A stretch of DNA of 64,000 nt from Anodontia alba (Eukaryota; Mollusca; Bivalvia; Lucinida; Lucinidae), in the NCBI GenBank assembly GCA_964016985.1, contig OZ024823.1, positions 28,933,216 through 28,997,215 of the forward strand, given 5' to 3'. The notes beneath the pieces were generated by a model. The model searched no databases and was not told where the DNA came from. It saw nothing but the letters and a program-made list of their open reading frames with translations. This document shows, piece by piece, positions 45,225-57,768 of the stretch (positions are counted from its first letter, which is position 1; each line of letters begins with the position of its first letter). The translations under genes were made by a program, and so were the position numbers.

Positions 45225-45425
45225 CATATATTCTGTCAACCTTGTAGAAGAGAAAGCAGTGGGGTAGTCAGAACAAAGTCACTTTTATGCATACTCGACA
45301 AAAATCTAGAAAAATTCTTTTAAGTATAGCTTCCAAAGCAAGGGCTACTTAAAAGAGAGAATCCATGCACAGAGGGAGCAAATTCCTTCCTTGAAGAGCA
45401 GCCCCTATGATTAAGAAGGAAAATA
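45225..45425 (+). other. DNAL1 3' UTR region with HP-C remnant
   Basis: Follows the TAA stop. GGGAGCAAATTCCTTCCTTG at about 45377 is an HP-C arm. No clear poly(A) signal could be singled out; AAAATAAA-type matches occur at about 45520-45540. Confidence 0.4.
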
Positions 45426-45787
45426 TCTTATTTAAGGTGATCTCTCTATATTGCAAATATATTTTTCTTATGCACATGCATAATACGCATAATGAGCCCT
45501 ATTCCTATGGAAAGGACAAAAATAAAAAAAAAATAAAAAAATAAGAGTGATGCAGGAAAACTTACATAGTTTTTCAAAGACCTTGATCAGCTGATCTGCA
45601 TGGCCCTGCAGTCTCGTCAGGGTTATGGCTATTTGCCTACACAATATCACAATCTTTAGATTTCCAAAGGCAGTGAATAGTAAAACCCCTGACTACAGCT
45701 CATACAGTGCTCTAGATAAAACTTTGGTACAATGAGTATTTTACCCCTAGCTTTAAAGCTTAATACTTAAATGCACTTTTGCAGTGC

Positions 45788-45990
45788 TTAACACTTAAAG
45801 CACCAAGCATAAGTGCAGCATACAAAATTCTGATTTTTTTTTCAGAGAAAATAAAGCTTGGCATTTCATATGGATTGTCTGCTTAGTTGACAATTCACAT
45901 GAAATGCCAAGCTGTATTTTCTCTCAAAACAACAACAACAGCAATCCAACCTAGAATGCATAAATTTGTCATTGGTGCTTTAAGAGTTAA
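45788..45990. repeat. HP-F hairpin MITE, full length
   Basis: TTAACACTTAAAGCACCAAG to GGTGCTTTAAGAGTTAA. Arms AAAATAAAGCTTGGCATTTC and complement. Confidence 0.85.
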
Positions 45991-46109
45991 ACCCTTTCTG
46001 ATCTACATGTAGTATACTGCTGTAGCACACAAAATAATCAGTGTGAAGGAAATTGCTTTATGTTAAAAGATGTAAAGTTCTCTGAAAGTTTTTACCCTCT
46101 GAATTTGAT

Positions 46110-46234
46110 TGCAATGCAAAAGCTACTTGCATTTTTTCAGCAAAAAATATCAATGTATTTGCCATATTTCAAAATAGAAACTTTAACGTCACATTAGCAA
46201 TCAACTTTGTTACGTTTTGAACAGTTGGGCCCAG
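46110..46234. repeat. HP-G element, single arm
   Basis: AATGCAAAAGCTACTTGCAT to GTTTTGAACAGTTGGGCCCA; the left arm is missing. Confidence 0.75.
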
Positions 46235-46254
46235 AAAATGTACATTCAGGTAAT

Positions 46255-46445
46255 CTCTTGAGTTTCGGGTTACCATATTTACTCTAAGTATTTGACACCT
46301 TAACACATGTTGATATGTCAAAAAACTGCTGGATGAGTGACAAAAGAGTAGACCCTGATCAGGTGGCACATTATGTGGCATTTGATCTGGGTCTGCATAG
46401 TTTGCACACCTGTCTGTTTGAATACTTAGGGTAAATATGGCATTG
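46255..46445. repeat. HP-D hairpin MITE
   Basis: GAGTAGACCCTGATCAGGTG, GCACATTATGTGGCATTTGA and TTAGGGTAAATATGGCA. Confidence 0.8.
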
Positions 46446-46584
46446 TACCTGTTCTCAATAAAAGAATATGGGTACAAATTATTTCATTCCTTGGTGAGTG
46501 CCCTTAACATGCTTATATTAAGAAAACAGACAAAGAATAGTTTTATTAAATACCCCACTTATAAAATCCTTTACTGATCTTTGA

Positions 46585-46957
46585 TAGCCCTGGATTAGGC
46601 ACTTTTTTTCATTTGAAAAGTATCAATATATTTCTAATTTCTCCATGAAAACATGTTGTGAGTACTTATTAGAAGCACCTCTAGACACTTTTAATGAGCA
46701 CCCACAACATATGTTTTCACAGAGACTTAAGAAAAATATTATCTGGAGCCATAGCTCCTAATAAGGCACATTTTTCATCTGAAAATTATTGGTATTTTTC
46801 TTATTTCTACATGAAAACATATATTTTGATTACTCATTATAAGTGCCTCACTGAGGTGCTTCTAATGAGTATCCACAACATACGTTCACAATATAATTTG
46901 TGGAGAAATAAGAAAAGTACATTGTATTTTCCTGATACTTCCTCTAAGCTGGAGCTA
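46585..46957. repeat. Two HP-A hairpin MITEs in tandem
   Basis: 46585-46752 and 46750-46957. The second has the fuller core TAAGTGCCTCACTGAGGTGC. Confidence 0.8.
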
Positions 46958-47005
46958 TATTTTTCTTTTAAATGTACCCATATTGAAGGAGATATTTTAT
47001 CCTGT

Positions 47006-47033
47006 TTTTTTTTTTTTTTTTTTTTTTTTTTTT
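47006..47033. repeat. Poly(T) tract
   Basis: Run of about 28 T; open frames through it are artefacts. Confidence 0.95.
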
Positions 47034-47689
47034 CAGTAATTTTAAAATAAAAAGTGTGATAATTATGTTGAATATAGCATTTTCCGAAAGTCAGTATTAA
47101 AATATATGCCAAAGAGATTTAAGGACAATCTTGCCAGTTTAACCTTTTACCTGCTGAATTCAAATACCATCAGACAATAGTTTTATACTTGTATTTCCTT
47201 CTAACCGTCAATTGTGGAGACAATTTGAATGATGTGGCCATCCCATATTTACCTAAGTATTCCCATAGAGAGGCCAGAGCAAACTGAGATCATACTCCAC
47301 AAAATGGGGCATCTGATAGAAGTTAAGGCATCCAGATATTAGGAAAAATGTACGAAAAATACATTTGTTGTCTGTTGATGTTGCTAGCAGCATGCTAAAG
47401 GTTAAAGACAATCTTGCCAGTTAAAAATGTCTATTTAATCCATTAATACCTGTATATCATAATAAACTTTTCCATCATGAATGTTGGAATGTTCCTTTTT
47501 TAAGAAATATGTAGAAATGGACTATTTCAAATTTCATTCTGTGGTATCTCATCCAGGTTTGCACTGTTTGCAAATTTCACTTTATAGGATGCCAGGCATT
47601 AATGGGCTAACATTTTTAGTGCTTTTTTTGGTGCATGTGTGTGTGTTTTTGCTTTTTATAGAATACACATTCTTACAAGGAGACTCTTA

Positions 47690-47876
47690 TTAAACACTTA
47701 AAGTGCCAGGCACAATTGCAGCAGATGAAAATTAGATTTTTTTATTTTTCCGAGAAAACAAGTTTTGATATTTTAAGTGAATTCACATTAGAGTTATATT
47801 CTCTGAAAATAATTGAAAAAAAAAATGTTAAAAATGTTGTTTGCTACAAATGTTGCTTGGCGCTTTCAAGGTTAAG
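47690..47876. repeat. HP-F hairpin MITE, diverged
   Basis: TTAAACACTTAAAGTGCCAG to GCGCTTTCAAGGTTAA, with weak inner pairing. Confidence 0.65.
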
Positions 47877-48067
47877 AAGAGTTTTGTATTTTAATTACCA
47901 TTTTTATTTTCAATTTTATTTATTTATTTTTTTTTTTTTTAAATTTTACAGCAGCATTGTATTTTAAGCAGTGTTTACTTGCTACACAATATTTTTTATT
48001 TTAAATATTTAATAACTTTATTATGGACAGTAGAAATAGGCCTACTTGAGAAAATTGTCATTTATTA

Positions 48068-48265
48068 AATTCATACCTCCAGATAAGGCATGTTTTCAAT
48101 CAGGAATTATTGATATTTTTCTTATTTCTCCAAAAATAGCATATGTTGTGGGTGCTCATCAGAAGTGCCTGACTGACGCACTTCTAATGAGTACCACAAC
48201 ATGTTTTCATAGAGAAATAAGAACAATATTTATCTGGATATTCCTCTTATCTGTAGCTATGATTA
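48068..48265. repeat. HP-A hairpin MITE
   Basis: CTCCAGATAAGGCATGTTTT, core AGTGCCTGACTGACGCACTT, right end CTTATCTGTAGCTATG. Confidence 0.8.
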
Positions 48266-48579
48266 TGGAATGTGGGACATTTATCTGATTTGTGGACATT
48301 TACCCCACACATAATGGAACACATACCTGACATTGTAAGGTATGTATCTGGTAGTGTTGTCGCAATGATTTATCATCAGTCACTTCTGTGCCTTTTGTGA
48401 CAGATGATCAGAAAGAATTTTCTTAGTGACTAATCTGAAAATTCTAGTTGTAGGAACATACTGTTCTTGCTTTTTAATAGGCTGTTTGTGAAAAAAAGAA
48501 ATACAGCTGTCTATTTTTGTCATTTTAGATTTATGGTGAATAGAGATGTAGAAATTTGATTAAAATAGCCTGAAATAAG

Positions 48580-48840
48580 CAGCTTAAGATTAGGCACATT
48601 TTCAGCCGAATAGTACTGTTATTATTCTTATTTCTCCATGAAATTATATGAACCAGTGCATGACAAAACCTACAATCAGACCTGTGTGACCAGCAAACAC
48701 TCAGAACAGTCTGTACATCCACCCATAATGGTAAAGGTTTTCGTTTATCCCTCTTTGGATAGTCTGGAGGCTGTAGAAGGATGCATTTTCATAAAGAAAT
48801 AAGAAAAATATGTTAATATCCTTGTTTCTGGAGCTATGAA
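48580..48840. repeat. HP-A element with HP-H-like sequence inside
   Basis: The outer HP-A arms (TTAGGCACATTTTCAGCCGA, and TTTCTGGAGCTATG on the right) enclose GAACCAGTGCATGACAAAAC and CAGAACAGTCTGTACATCCA, which resemble HP-H arms. Confidence 0.55.
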
Positions 48841-49105
48841 TGAGTACCTTGGAGAGGGCTAAAATAAGAGTGAATGTATTTTCTGCTAGTCTTCTATAAG
48901 TCAGTGATCAGTTGGTTTTACAAAACTGATGATCGACAGTGATATTCTGGCCGATTTCCAAAACTAGTATTTGTTATTTGGGACATACGCCAGTTTTGTT
49001 ATATGAGAGACATAGTTGTAGTCCAAGGTAAGAGGAATAGTCACATAAATATATTCTGGTTTCACACATTGAAAGCATAAGCTGTGGATACTCTCATTAG
49101 CCCAT

Positions 49106-49310
49106 TAACCCTGGTCCTGCTGAACCCAAATATACCCTGCCTTTGTAAACTCTTTAGATCCAGATCACTTGGCTTCTGTGGAAGCCAAGTGATCTGGATC
49201 TGCACTGTTTGTCAATTATATGAATTTGTATCAACAACATGGATTAGGTTATCTGATTGGCTGAAAATTATAAGTGGGTGTGGCATCTTTATTCAGCATG
49301 GCAATGGTTA
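49106..49310. repeat. HP-E hairpin MITE, full length
   Basis: TTAACCCTGGTCCTGCTGAA to GGCAATGGTTA. The core CACTTGGCTTCTGTGGAAGC is a near-perfect palindrome. Confidence 0.85.
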
Positions 49311-49689
49311 AAAGTGCCTCAGCATATATTTTCATGGAGAAACAAGAAATAAGAAGAAATGTATCAATAATTTTAGTATTGTTGAAATAATGTACCTTAT
49401 CTAGAGCTACCTCATAATTCAAATATAGACTGGCCTTTACAGTCAGCCGAATTAAACCAGTCAGAGCTGTTCATGGAATACACTGGTTTACATTTTATTT
49501 TTGTATCTTCAGTTAAAGAAATTTGGCTTGAAATAGTGTTGATGACCAGTTTATTAGAACTTACTAATGACCAGGTACATGCAGTCATATTTTATAACAA
49601 AATATACTGTTAGAAACACAAGTAAAATCTTGTATGGAGCTGCAAGAGGACATCTTTTGTGTATATAGCTGAGTATTATTTTGACTTAT

Positions 49690-49905
49690 TTGAAAGATAA
49701 AGTACCGTAATAACTCTGCATATTGGGACAGACAGGCCTGAGCAAATAGTGTAGACCCAGTCTGATCAGGGTCTACACTGTTTGCCACTTGTCTGGCACT
49801 AATTTAGACAATCAACAGATAGTAAGATAGACTTGTCCAAATTTTAGGACAAATATGGTAAGAAGTTAAGGTGTCCCAATACTTAGGGTAAATATGGTAC
49901 CTCAC
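49690..49905. repeat. HP-D hairpin MITE
   Basis: GTGTAGACCCAGTCTGATCA with a shortened loop; ACAAATATGGTA and TTAGGGTAAATATGGTA on the right. Confidence 0.8.
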
Positions 49906-49924
49906 CCCCTTAAAATAATGTTGC

Positions 49925-50102
49925 ATAGCTCCAGATAAGGTGTCAATTCAACTGAAAAGTATAAATTTTGGTATTCATATTTTTCTAGGAAATCATGTAC
50001 TCATTAGAAGTGCCCCACCAAGGCACTTATGATGAATACCCACGTTTTCATGGACAAATAAAATAAATATTTACGTTATCCCCTTTTACCTGGAACTATA
50101 GA
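49925..50102. repeat. HP-A hairpin MITE
   Basis: AGCTCCAGATAAGGTGTCAA and CCCTTTTACCTGGAACTATA. Confidence 0.8.
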
Positions 50103-50538
50103 TGCTGCCTAACACAATTTACTGTATTTACCCTAAATGTTCAGACAGTTACCCTGGAGCAGGGTCTACACAGTTTGTCATTTAGTCAGAAAATTTTAGA
50201 CAACACAAAATGCATCATGGGAACTTTGTTTCATTCCCTTATTTACCAGACTAGGTATTTGCTTCTCAGATATCCAAATAAGTCAAAATGTGTATATCAT
50301 GAATACTTCTGTACATTCTCTGTTTATAAACACAGCTTAAACAAGAAGTGTCAGTAATCCCCACCCCTCCCTCCTCCCTGCAAGGTAATGACTGTATTCT
50401 GATAAATTATTTAGCAAGATAAGCAGAAACCAAAATGTAATAGACAGACTGACAACATGAAAACAGTATACCCCCTATAAATACAGTTTGCATGGGGTAT
50501 AAAAATGTTCTGGTTCTGAATAAATTGTATAGTTTTTT

Positions 50539-50673
50539 TTGGATAATTTTATTTCTATCAGAGGCTCACAGTGATTCCCATACTTTTATTGTATAATGTA
50601 CAAGACCCTCGGATAATTTTATTTCTGTCGGAGGCTCACAGTGATTCCCATACTTCCCTTGTATAATGTATAA
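50539..50673 (+). repeat. Tandem duplication, period about 73
   Basis: GGATAATTTTATTTCTATCA and AGGCTCACAGTGATTCCCAT recur at about 50613 as GGATAATTTTATTTCTGTCG. A shorter TGTATAATGTATGGACCTTA repeat follows at 50660-50705. Confidence 0.8.
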
Positions 50674-50856
50674 TGTATGGACCTTATAATGTATAATGTG
50701 TGGACCTTAAACATTCTGTTATTTAACAATGTAAATTCTGATCAGACTGCACAAATGCACGGGCTGATCTGCTATATCAAACTATGTATATATGTAACCA
50801 AGCTGAACCAGAGCTATACTCATTGCATATGTCTGGAATTTTTATTAGGAGTGTCT

Positions 50857-51037
50857 TAACCCTTGTCCTGCTGAACCCGGATATACCCAGCCTTTGCTGC
50901 AAACAGTTGCTTCTTCAGAAGCCAACTGATCTGGGTCTACACTGTTTGCCATTAAGTATATTAATTTATAACAACAATGCAGATCAAGCAATTAGAAGTG
51001 GGTGTGGCATCTTAATTTATTCAGCAGGACAAGGGTT
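50857..51037. repeat. HP-E hairpin MITE
   Basis: TTAACCCTTGTCCTGCTGAA to GGACAAGGGTTAA; core TTGCTTCTTCAGAAGCCAAC. Confidence 0.85.
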
Positions 51038-51295
51038 AAATGCTGAGGAAATAAGGGATACCTTTTAATCAAAGAAATGGATAGACTCAGATTTGAGAAT
51101 TAGAAAGAGTATGGCAATGAGTAAAAGGTGTCCGAATATTTAGGGTGATTATGATACCAAAGAATTTTCGTTTTATATTAGTGTCTTTTCTTTGTTAGTG
51201 TGCCATATTTAGATGCAAAGAGAAATTGATAAAAAGTATAATGCATTTTATGTATAAAAAATTGATCATTGATCATTTTTGTTAAGCGGGGAGTG

Positions 51296-51525
51296 GATAC
51301 ACCTGGCAGATTTTCTGCCATTTTAGAAAGGAAAACTTTTGTGACTTCCTGTTTGTTTTCCCTCACACCAAACCCCTTCTGAAAGGGGGTCCACTTTAAA
51401 AGGAAAGAATTTGCTCCCAATGAGAGAAAATTCTTTCCTTTTAGATTGGGCACATTTATAGAAGGGCAGCAGAATTGCTGTTGATGGAGTCGTCTCCCCT
51501 GAAAGTGATTCCATTCCCCTTGAGA
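51296..51525. repeat. HP-C hairpin MITE, full length
   Basis: GGATACACCTGGCAGATTTT at the left, centre GGAAAGAATTTGCTCCCAAT, right part GTCTCCCCTGAAAGTG. Confidence 0.85.
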
Positions 51526-51952
51526 TACATAATATTTTCCCATTGACATTACGTGTTTTTGGTGGTAGGTGACATAATTGTATTTTGACTAATCATTTGT
51601 TGTTGTTTCTAATATTGAGTATGCACTTGATGTTTTCAGACAATTTACTAACATTATGTATATATTTTTGATATGTGTCATTTTTACAGGTCAGTTTACT
51701 GATGTTTTGTGCATTTAACAGTTTATACAGTATGTGCCATGGTGATATATGTATACTTTTTCGTGCTCAAATGTTTTATACTCATACTTGAATGTTGATT
51801 TTGATATTCATAAAGAAATCAGAAATATTTTATGTTTGTTCACTTTCATTAAATCTCAAAATAATCAAGCCACACCATAGGAAAAGGCATTTATCAACCA
51901 AGATGATCCAATTTAACCCACAAAACTGAACTGTCTGGTCAGCATTTCGAAA

Positions 51953-52208
51953 ACACGCCTATTCAAATATATAGAAAATTTCACCACCAAAGACTGAAAG
52001 TTTTCAGATACAAATTCTGATATTTTTTTTTATATTTCTGCTCAAAACATAGATTGTGGGTACTCGTTAGAACCGCCTCGGCGAGGCGGTTCTAACGAGT
52101 ACCCACAATTTATGTTTTTGAGCAGAAATAAGTAAAATAATGTTTACCCCTGTAAACCCCAATTTTACTAGAAGTGGGGTTTAAGGGGGTCAAAATTATA
52201 TAGGTATG
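51953..52208. repeat. HP-B hairpin MITE, full length
   Basis: GCCTATTCAAATATATAGAA to AAAATTATATAGGTATG. Core GAACCGCCTCGGCGAGGCGG, an almost perfect palindrome. Confidence 0.9.
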
Positions 52209-52289
52209 TTTTCGTGATGAGGACCATTGCTGCTCCATAACCGTAGTTAATATGGGTATCAAGAAAGACTACTTTTCTTAAAATGAGTA

Positions 52290-52450
52290 CCCACAATAAA
52301 TGCTGTGCATAGCACAAGAACATTTATTGCGGGTACTCATTTTAAGTGCTTGGCCAATGTGCTTTACACGAGTCTCCATAGCATATCTTTTTGTGGAGAA
52401 GTATAAAAACACCTGTATCTTTTTTCAAAAAGTGTCTCATGTGGAGCTAT
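52290..52450. repeat. HP-A-like hairpin MITE, diverged
   Basis: TATTGCGGGTACTCATTTTA and its near complement TTAAAATGAGTACCCACAAT in reverse arrangement; the right end is GTGGAGCTATG. Confidence 0.6.
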
Positions 52451-52665
52451 GTATTGATTTGTTCTACAATGCCCAGTAATTCTTTATATGGACAGTGAAC
52501 TCTTGACAGATTGTGGAGATGCACAGGCTGAACTTGTCCTTCTCTGTCATCCAACTTGACAAGTATCTTCACCATGTCTGTTAAAGTGCAGCTTCTTGGA
52601 TCCAATGGATGCCCAGATGGACTGATGTGATTACATGGTGTCCATTGTTTTTCCACACCTTAACT
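52443..52665 (-). pseudogene. Protein-like fragment, unidentified
   Basis: A minus-strand frame reads VEKQWTPCNHISPSGHPLDP and then a charged stretch, KILVKLDDREGQVQPVHLHN. Its composition is more protein-like than the surrounding repeats. It has no clear splice sites and no family that I recognise. A decayed retroelement or an isolated exon are the likelier readings. Confidence 0.2.
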
Positions 52666-52894
52666 CACATCACAGAAACTGATGGGCCAGTTTCATCCGG
52701 TTTCATATCATAGGGACCTTCAATGAAAGTAGCTTCACAAGTTTGTACAGTTGGTCAAGATGCATCATCCAAGATGGTTACCATTACTAAATGTATAAAT
52801 GTATAAATAGTATAGAAGCAGTCCAGGAAGAGCCATACATAGCCTACTAATGACAACAAGAGGAATGCAATTTGGAGATAGGAGATCAATAAAA

Positions 52895-53240
52895 GTCAAA
52901 AAGATTGTCTTTGGAAACAAAGAACACATTATAGATAGAAAATGGAAGCCTCGGCTTTATTGAGACTCTTCATAAGCAGTAATGAAGCAACACTGCTTAC
53001 GCCCTCTAGCGTATACATGAGCAGAACTCTATTTTCAAAGATACCAGTGATCCCAAAGGAAATGAAAATATAATCTGCACTATGGTGATGTACGGGGCGT
53101 TTTACGGCCGCCACACGGCACTAAAACCAGCTGCAGTGTAGTAAAATAAAAAGTAGAAAAGATTGTCATTGGAAACTAAGAACACATAATAGATAGAAAA
53201 TGGGTTTTATTGAGACTTCATAAGCAGTAATGAAGTTTGC
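52895..53240 (+). repeat. Dispersed repeat R-I
   Basis: GATTGTCTTTGGAAACAAAG and ATGGTGATGTACGGGGCGTT; a second partial unit starts at 53160 with GATTGTCATTGGAAACTAAG. Confidence 0.7.
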
Positions 53241-53701
53241 AACACTGCTTATGCTCCCTCATCCATGTACTGAGCCAAAGGCTAATGATGGACTACAGTG
53301 ATCACTTACGTCCATTGTCTGTTATAAACCTTATCCATCCACATTTTCAAACACCTACCCCTCTGAAGCCTTATCAAATTTCACATGCAGGATCTTTGAG
53401 TCAGAAAAATGAGTTTGCTAAAACAGTCACGGTCCATCTAACCAACATGGATGCCAAACCAAGAAAGCTTTGATATTAAATTGTTCATATAGCATGATAA
53501 TGGATGTAAGTATCAAATTTCTAAATTGATATGCCTAGGTTGATCTTTAACAATTTTCATGTTCAAACGTGCTTCACTATGCATTTATATGGCAAAAATG
53601 TTTTTGTCATTTTCTGAAACATTAGTCTATTCTGATAAATAGTGTCATGTCACTTCCTGTCCAAATGTTGATCTTGATCATCCAGGCGCTTTACACACTG
53701 G

Positions 53702-53967
53702 TGCTGTGTATCTTACATCACTGGGGCGTCCAACTGATATTGGCTTACAGTTGGGCAAGGCCTGCTATCCTTGTAGTGGGTAAGGGTAGAGGGGGAATTT
53801 TTTTATTTCTTCTGTTTCTTCACTTTCATTCCTGTTCCTCTTTCTTCCCTGTCCCTCTCTTTCATCTCCTCTACTCCCTCTACCTCTTTTCTCCCTTTCT
53901 CTGGGAGACGACACAAAATGACCCTCAAGGGTTGACGTGTCGTTAAACCCCAACACAATAACAAAAA
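53702..53967 (+). mobile_element. SINE-like retroposon, copy 2, with 13-bp target-site duplication
   Basis: Nearly identical to 30781-31052, differing mainly inside the C/T-rich tract. CTTTACACACTGG flanks it at 53689-53701 and 53968-53980. Open frames on either strand are not genes. Confidence 0.95.
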
Positions 53968-54589
53968 CTTTACACACTGGGTGAAAACACGGGTAAATCC
54001 CTATATTATCCTATGCATTTTGATAAAATTCCTCAAAAATAGACACTTTTTATCCAAGAAAGATTTATAAAAAATATTGATACAATCATAAAACGTGGCA
54101 TCTAACAGCCTGTAAAATTTCAGTTAATTAGTCTTTCATTTTTGAAATGAAATGATTCTTTATCGTATCTCTGAATTAATGTTACCAACATTAAGTCAGC
54201 GATATGATAAAAAATCTGATTTTGCCATTTTCACTCTGTATATTTGTGTGTGTGTTGTTCAAATTTCATTTTTGATCCACTTCAAAAACGAGAGACTAAC
54301 TGAAATTTTACAGGCTGTCATATGCCACATTTTATGATCGCATTAATACCATATATCAATTTATTAAACCTTTCTTGGATTAAAAAAAATGTCTATTTTT
54401 GAGGAATATGGAGCCTTTAAAATCTACTACAGATTTTTCAATGACATTTTCAGCATTTATTTGAAACATGATCTTCTCTGGATGAAATATTTAGACAAGA
54501 TTACACATTTGAAAGGAGATATCATTGTATGTATTCAGATTTTTAACGCTACTAGGCAAAAAAGTCGCACAGAGGCAGCGCCGAGATAT

Positions 54590-54959
54590 CATTGATGGAA
54601 AAAAAAGGTTAGAAAAAAGTCCAGGGAGTGCCACAGTCACAAACGGCAGCCCTTCCCAGAAACCAAGAGGAAGAGGAAACCGCCAAATCCAAACAAGCAC
54701 AAATCGAACAAAGGTACGAAAAGCACTAAAAGTAGCTCTTCTCCAAGCGAGGTAATCGCAATGCTAAAAGGACTGAAAAACACAAGAAAAAAATAACACA
54801 AGGTAAGACATAAAAACTGGTTAAAGGTTTACGAAGAGGCCGTCATTGAGTCTGAGGCCCGAGCCGTCGTGGTGCAATTTAAGAGTGAAGCATAGCCATC
54901 AACAATGATTGGGTTGACAACTAGGAATGCAGTCTGCCGCATAATATCCAGGCTATAAC

Positions 54960-54960
<1 letters not shown>
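54590..54960 (-). mobile_element. Internally deleted fragment of the 57.8-59.0 kb retroelement
   Basis: Same tail as 57769-58480 (AAGTCCAGGGAGTGCCACAG, GAGGCCGTCATTGAGTCTGA, GATTGGGTTGACAACTAGGA) with the middle missing. Confidence 0.75.
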
Positions 54961-56520
<1,560 letters not shown>

Positions 56521-56529
56521 TAAAATTTC

Positions 56530-57215
56530 CAGAGTAGGTTCAGTGAACGCAAAGGACCGGAAATTATTAACTGTATTATAGTGAAGTACGGGGAGGCGTT
56601 ATACGGCTGCACGGGCACTGATATATGCAGTGAAGATAGATTTTGGAAGGAATGACCTTGAGAGCAATGAACACACATCCCACACACATGCGCGCGCGCG
56701 AAAATGTAAATAACTGAAGTATCGGTGTTTTCTGAGCCAGGCTAGCTAGTTTCGACCAAATAGGCCTCATCAGTGAACATCAGATAACTTTACAAAATAT
56801 TGGAACTGGCTCATTGCACATGGCACAAACACCAGGTGCATATATCCAAAATGAACGAACTGTGAAATCAATGAACAACACACACACAAACACACAGAGT
56901 GAAACTGGCAAACTTTTCTGGGCCAGACAAGCAAGTTTCCGCCAATTAAGCCTCACCAGTGACCTTCATTTTATTAAACCCCCGGCGTGGGCTCACTGAT
57001 CGCATAGGACCAAAAATATTAACTGCATTATCATGAAATACGGGGCAACGTTTTGAGCTGCCGCACGAGACGAATACCAGCTATAGTGGATATATGTATT
57101 TTAAAAGGAATGACATCTGAGAGCAATGAACACACAAGAATGAAAATAGCTGAAGTGTTGGTGTTTCCTAGACCCCTGACTATATATCTGACCTCACCAG
57201 TGACCGTCAGATGAT
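56530..57215. repeat. Dispersed repeat R-II, two units
   Basis: ATTATAGTGAAGTACGGGGA, GAGCAATGAACACACA and GCCTCATCAGTGA blocks occur twice (about 56530-56810 and 56985-57215) and again at 60000-60290. Related to R-I by the GTACGGGG..GTTTTACGG motif. Confidence 0.65.
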
Positions 57216-57768
57216 TTTAGCTCACCAGAGCCGAAGGCTCTGTGGCAGCTTATAGGATAGGCAGTGGTCTGTCATCGATATCGGCGTTGACTTCGGCGTG
57301 GTCAACATTTTCAAACGTCATCTCCTCTGAAACCGCAGAGCCAATTGAAACCAAATTATATGTGGAGCCTCCATAGGGTGGGGAAAAGGTTTGATTATAA
57401 TGTCTGGGCCACCTGACCAAGATGGCCGACATGCCCATATATGGTAAAACGTTGAAAATCTTCTTCTCAGGAACCGAATGGCCGATGTCCTTGAAACTTG
57501 ATATGCAGCATTAGGGACTCTGGCTCTACCAAGTTTGTTCAAACGATGACCCTTGGTTGATCTTGACCTATTTTACAGCATGGTCAAACTCGGGCTTTTT
57601 ATATGAGAAAAAAAGGTAAACAGTGGGTTTTTCTGAAGCTGTTGTAGCCTATGACATCAAAGTTTATATTTGCAATCAGGTAAATGATTTTAATAAGGTC
57701 AAGGTCATTTATTGACCTTCGTCCTGCATGCCTCAGATTCAGTATTTTTATCTGCTTCACCTCTAAAA

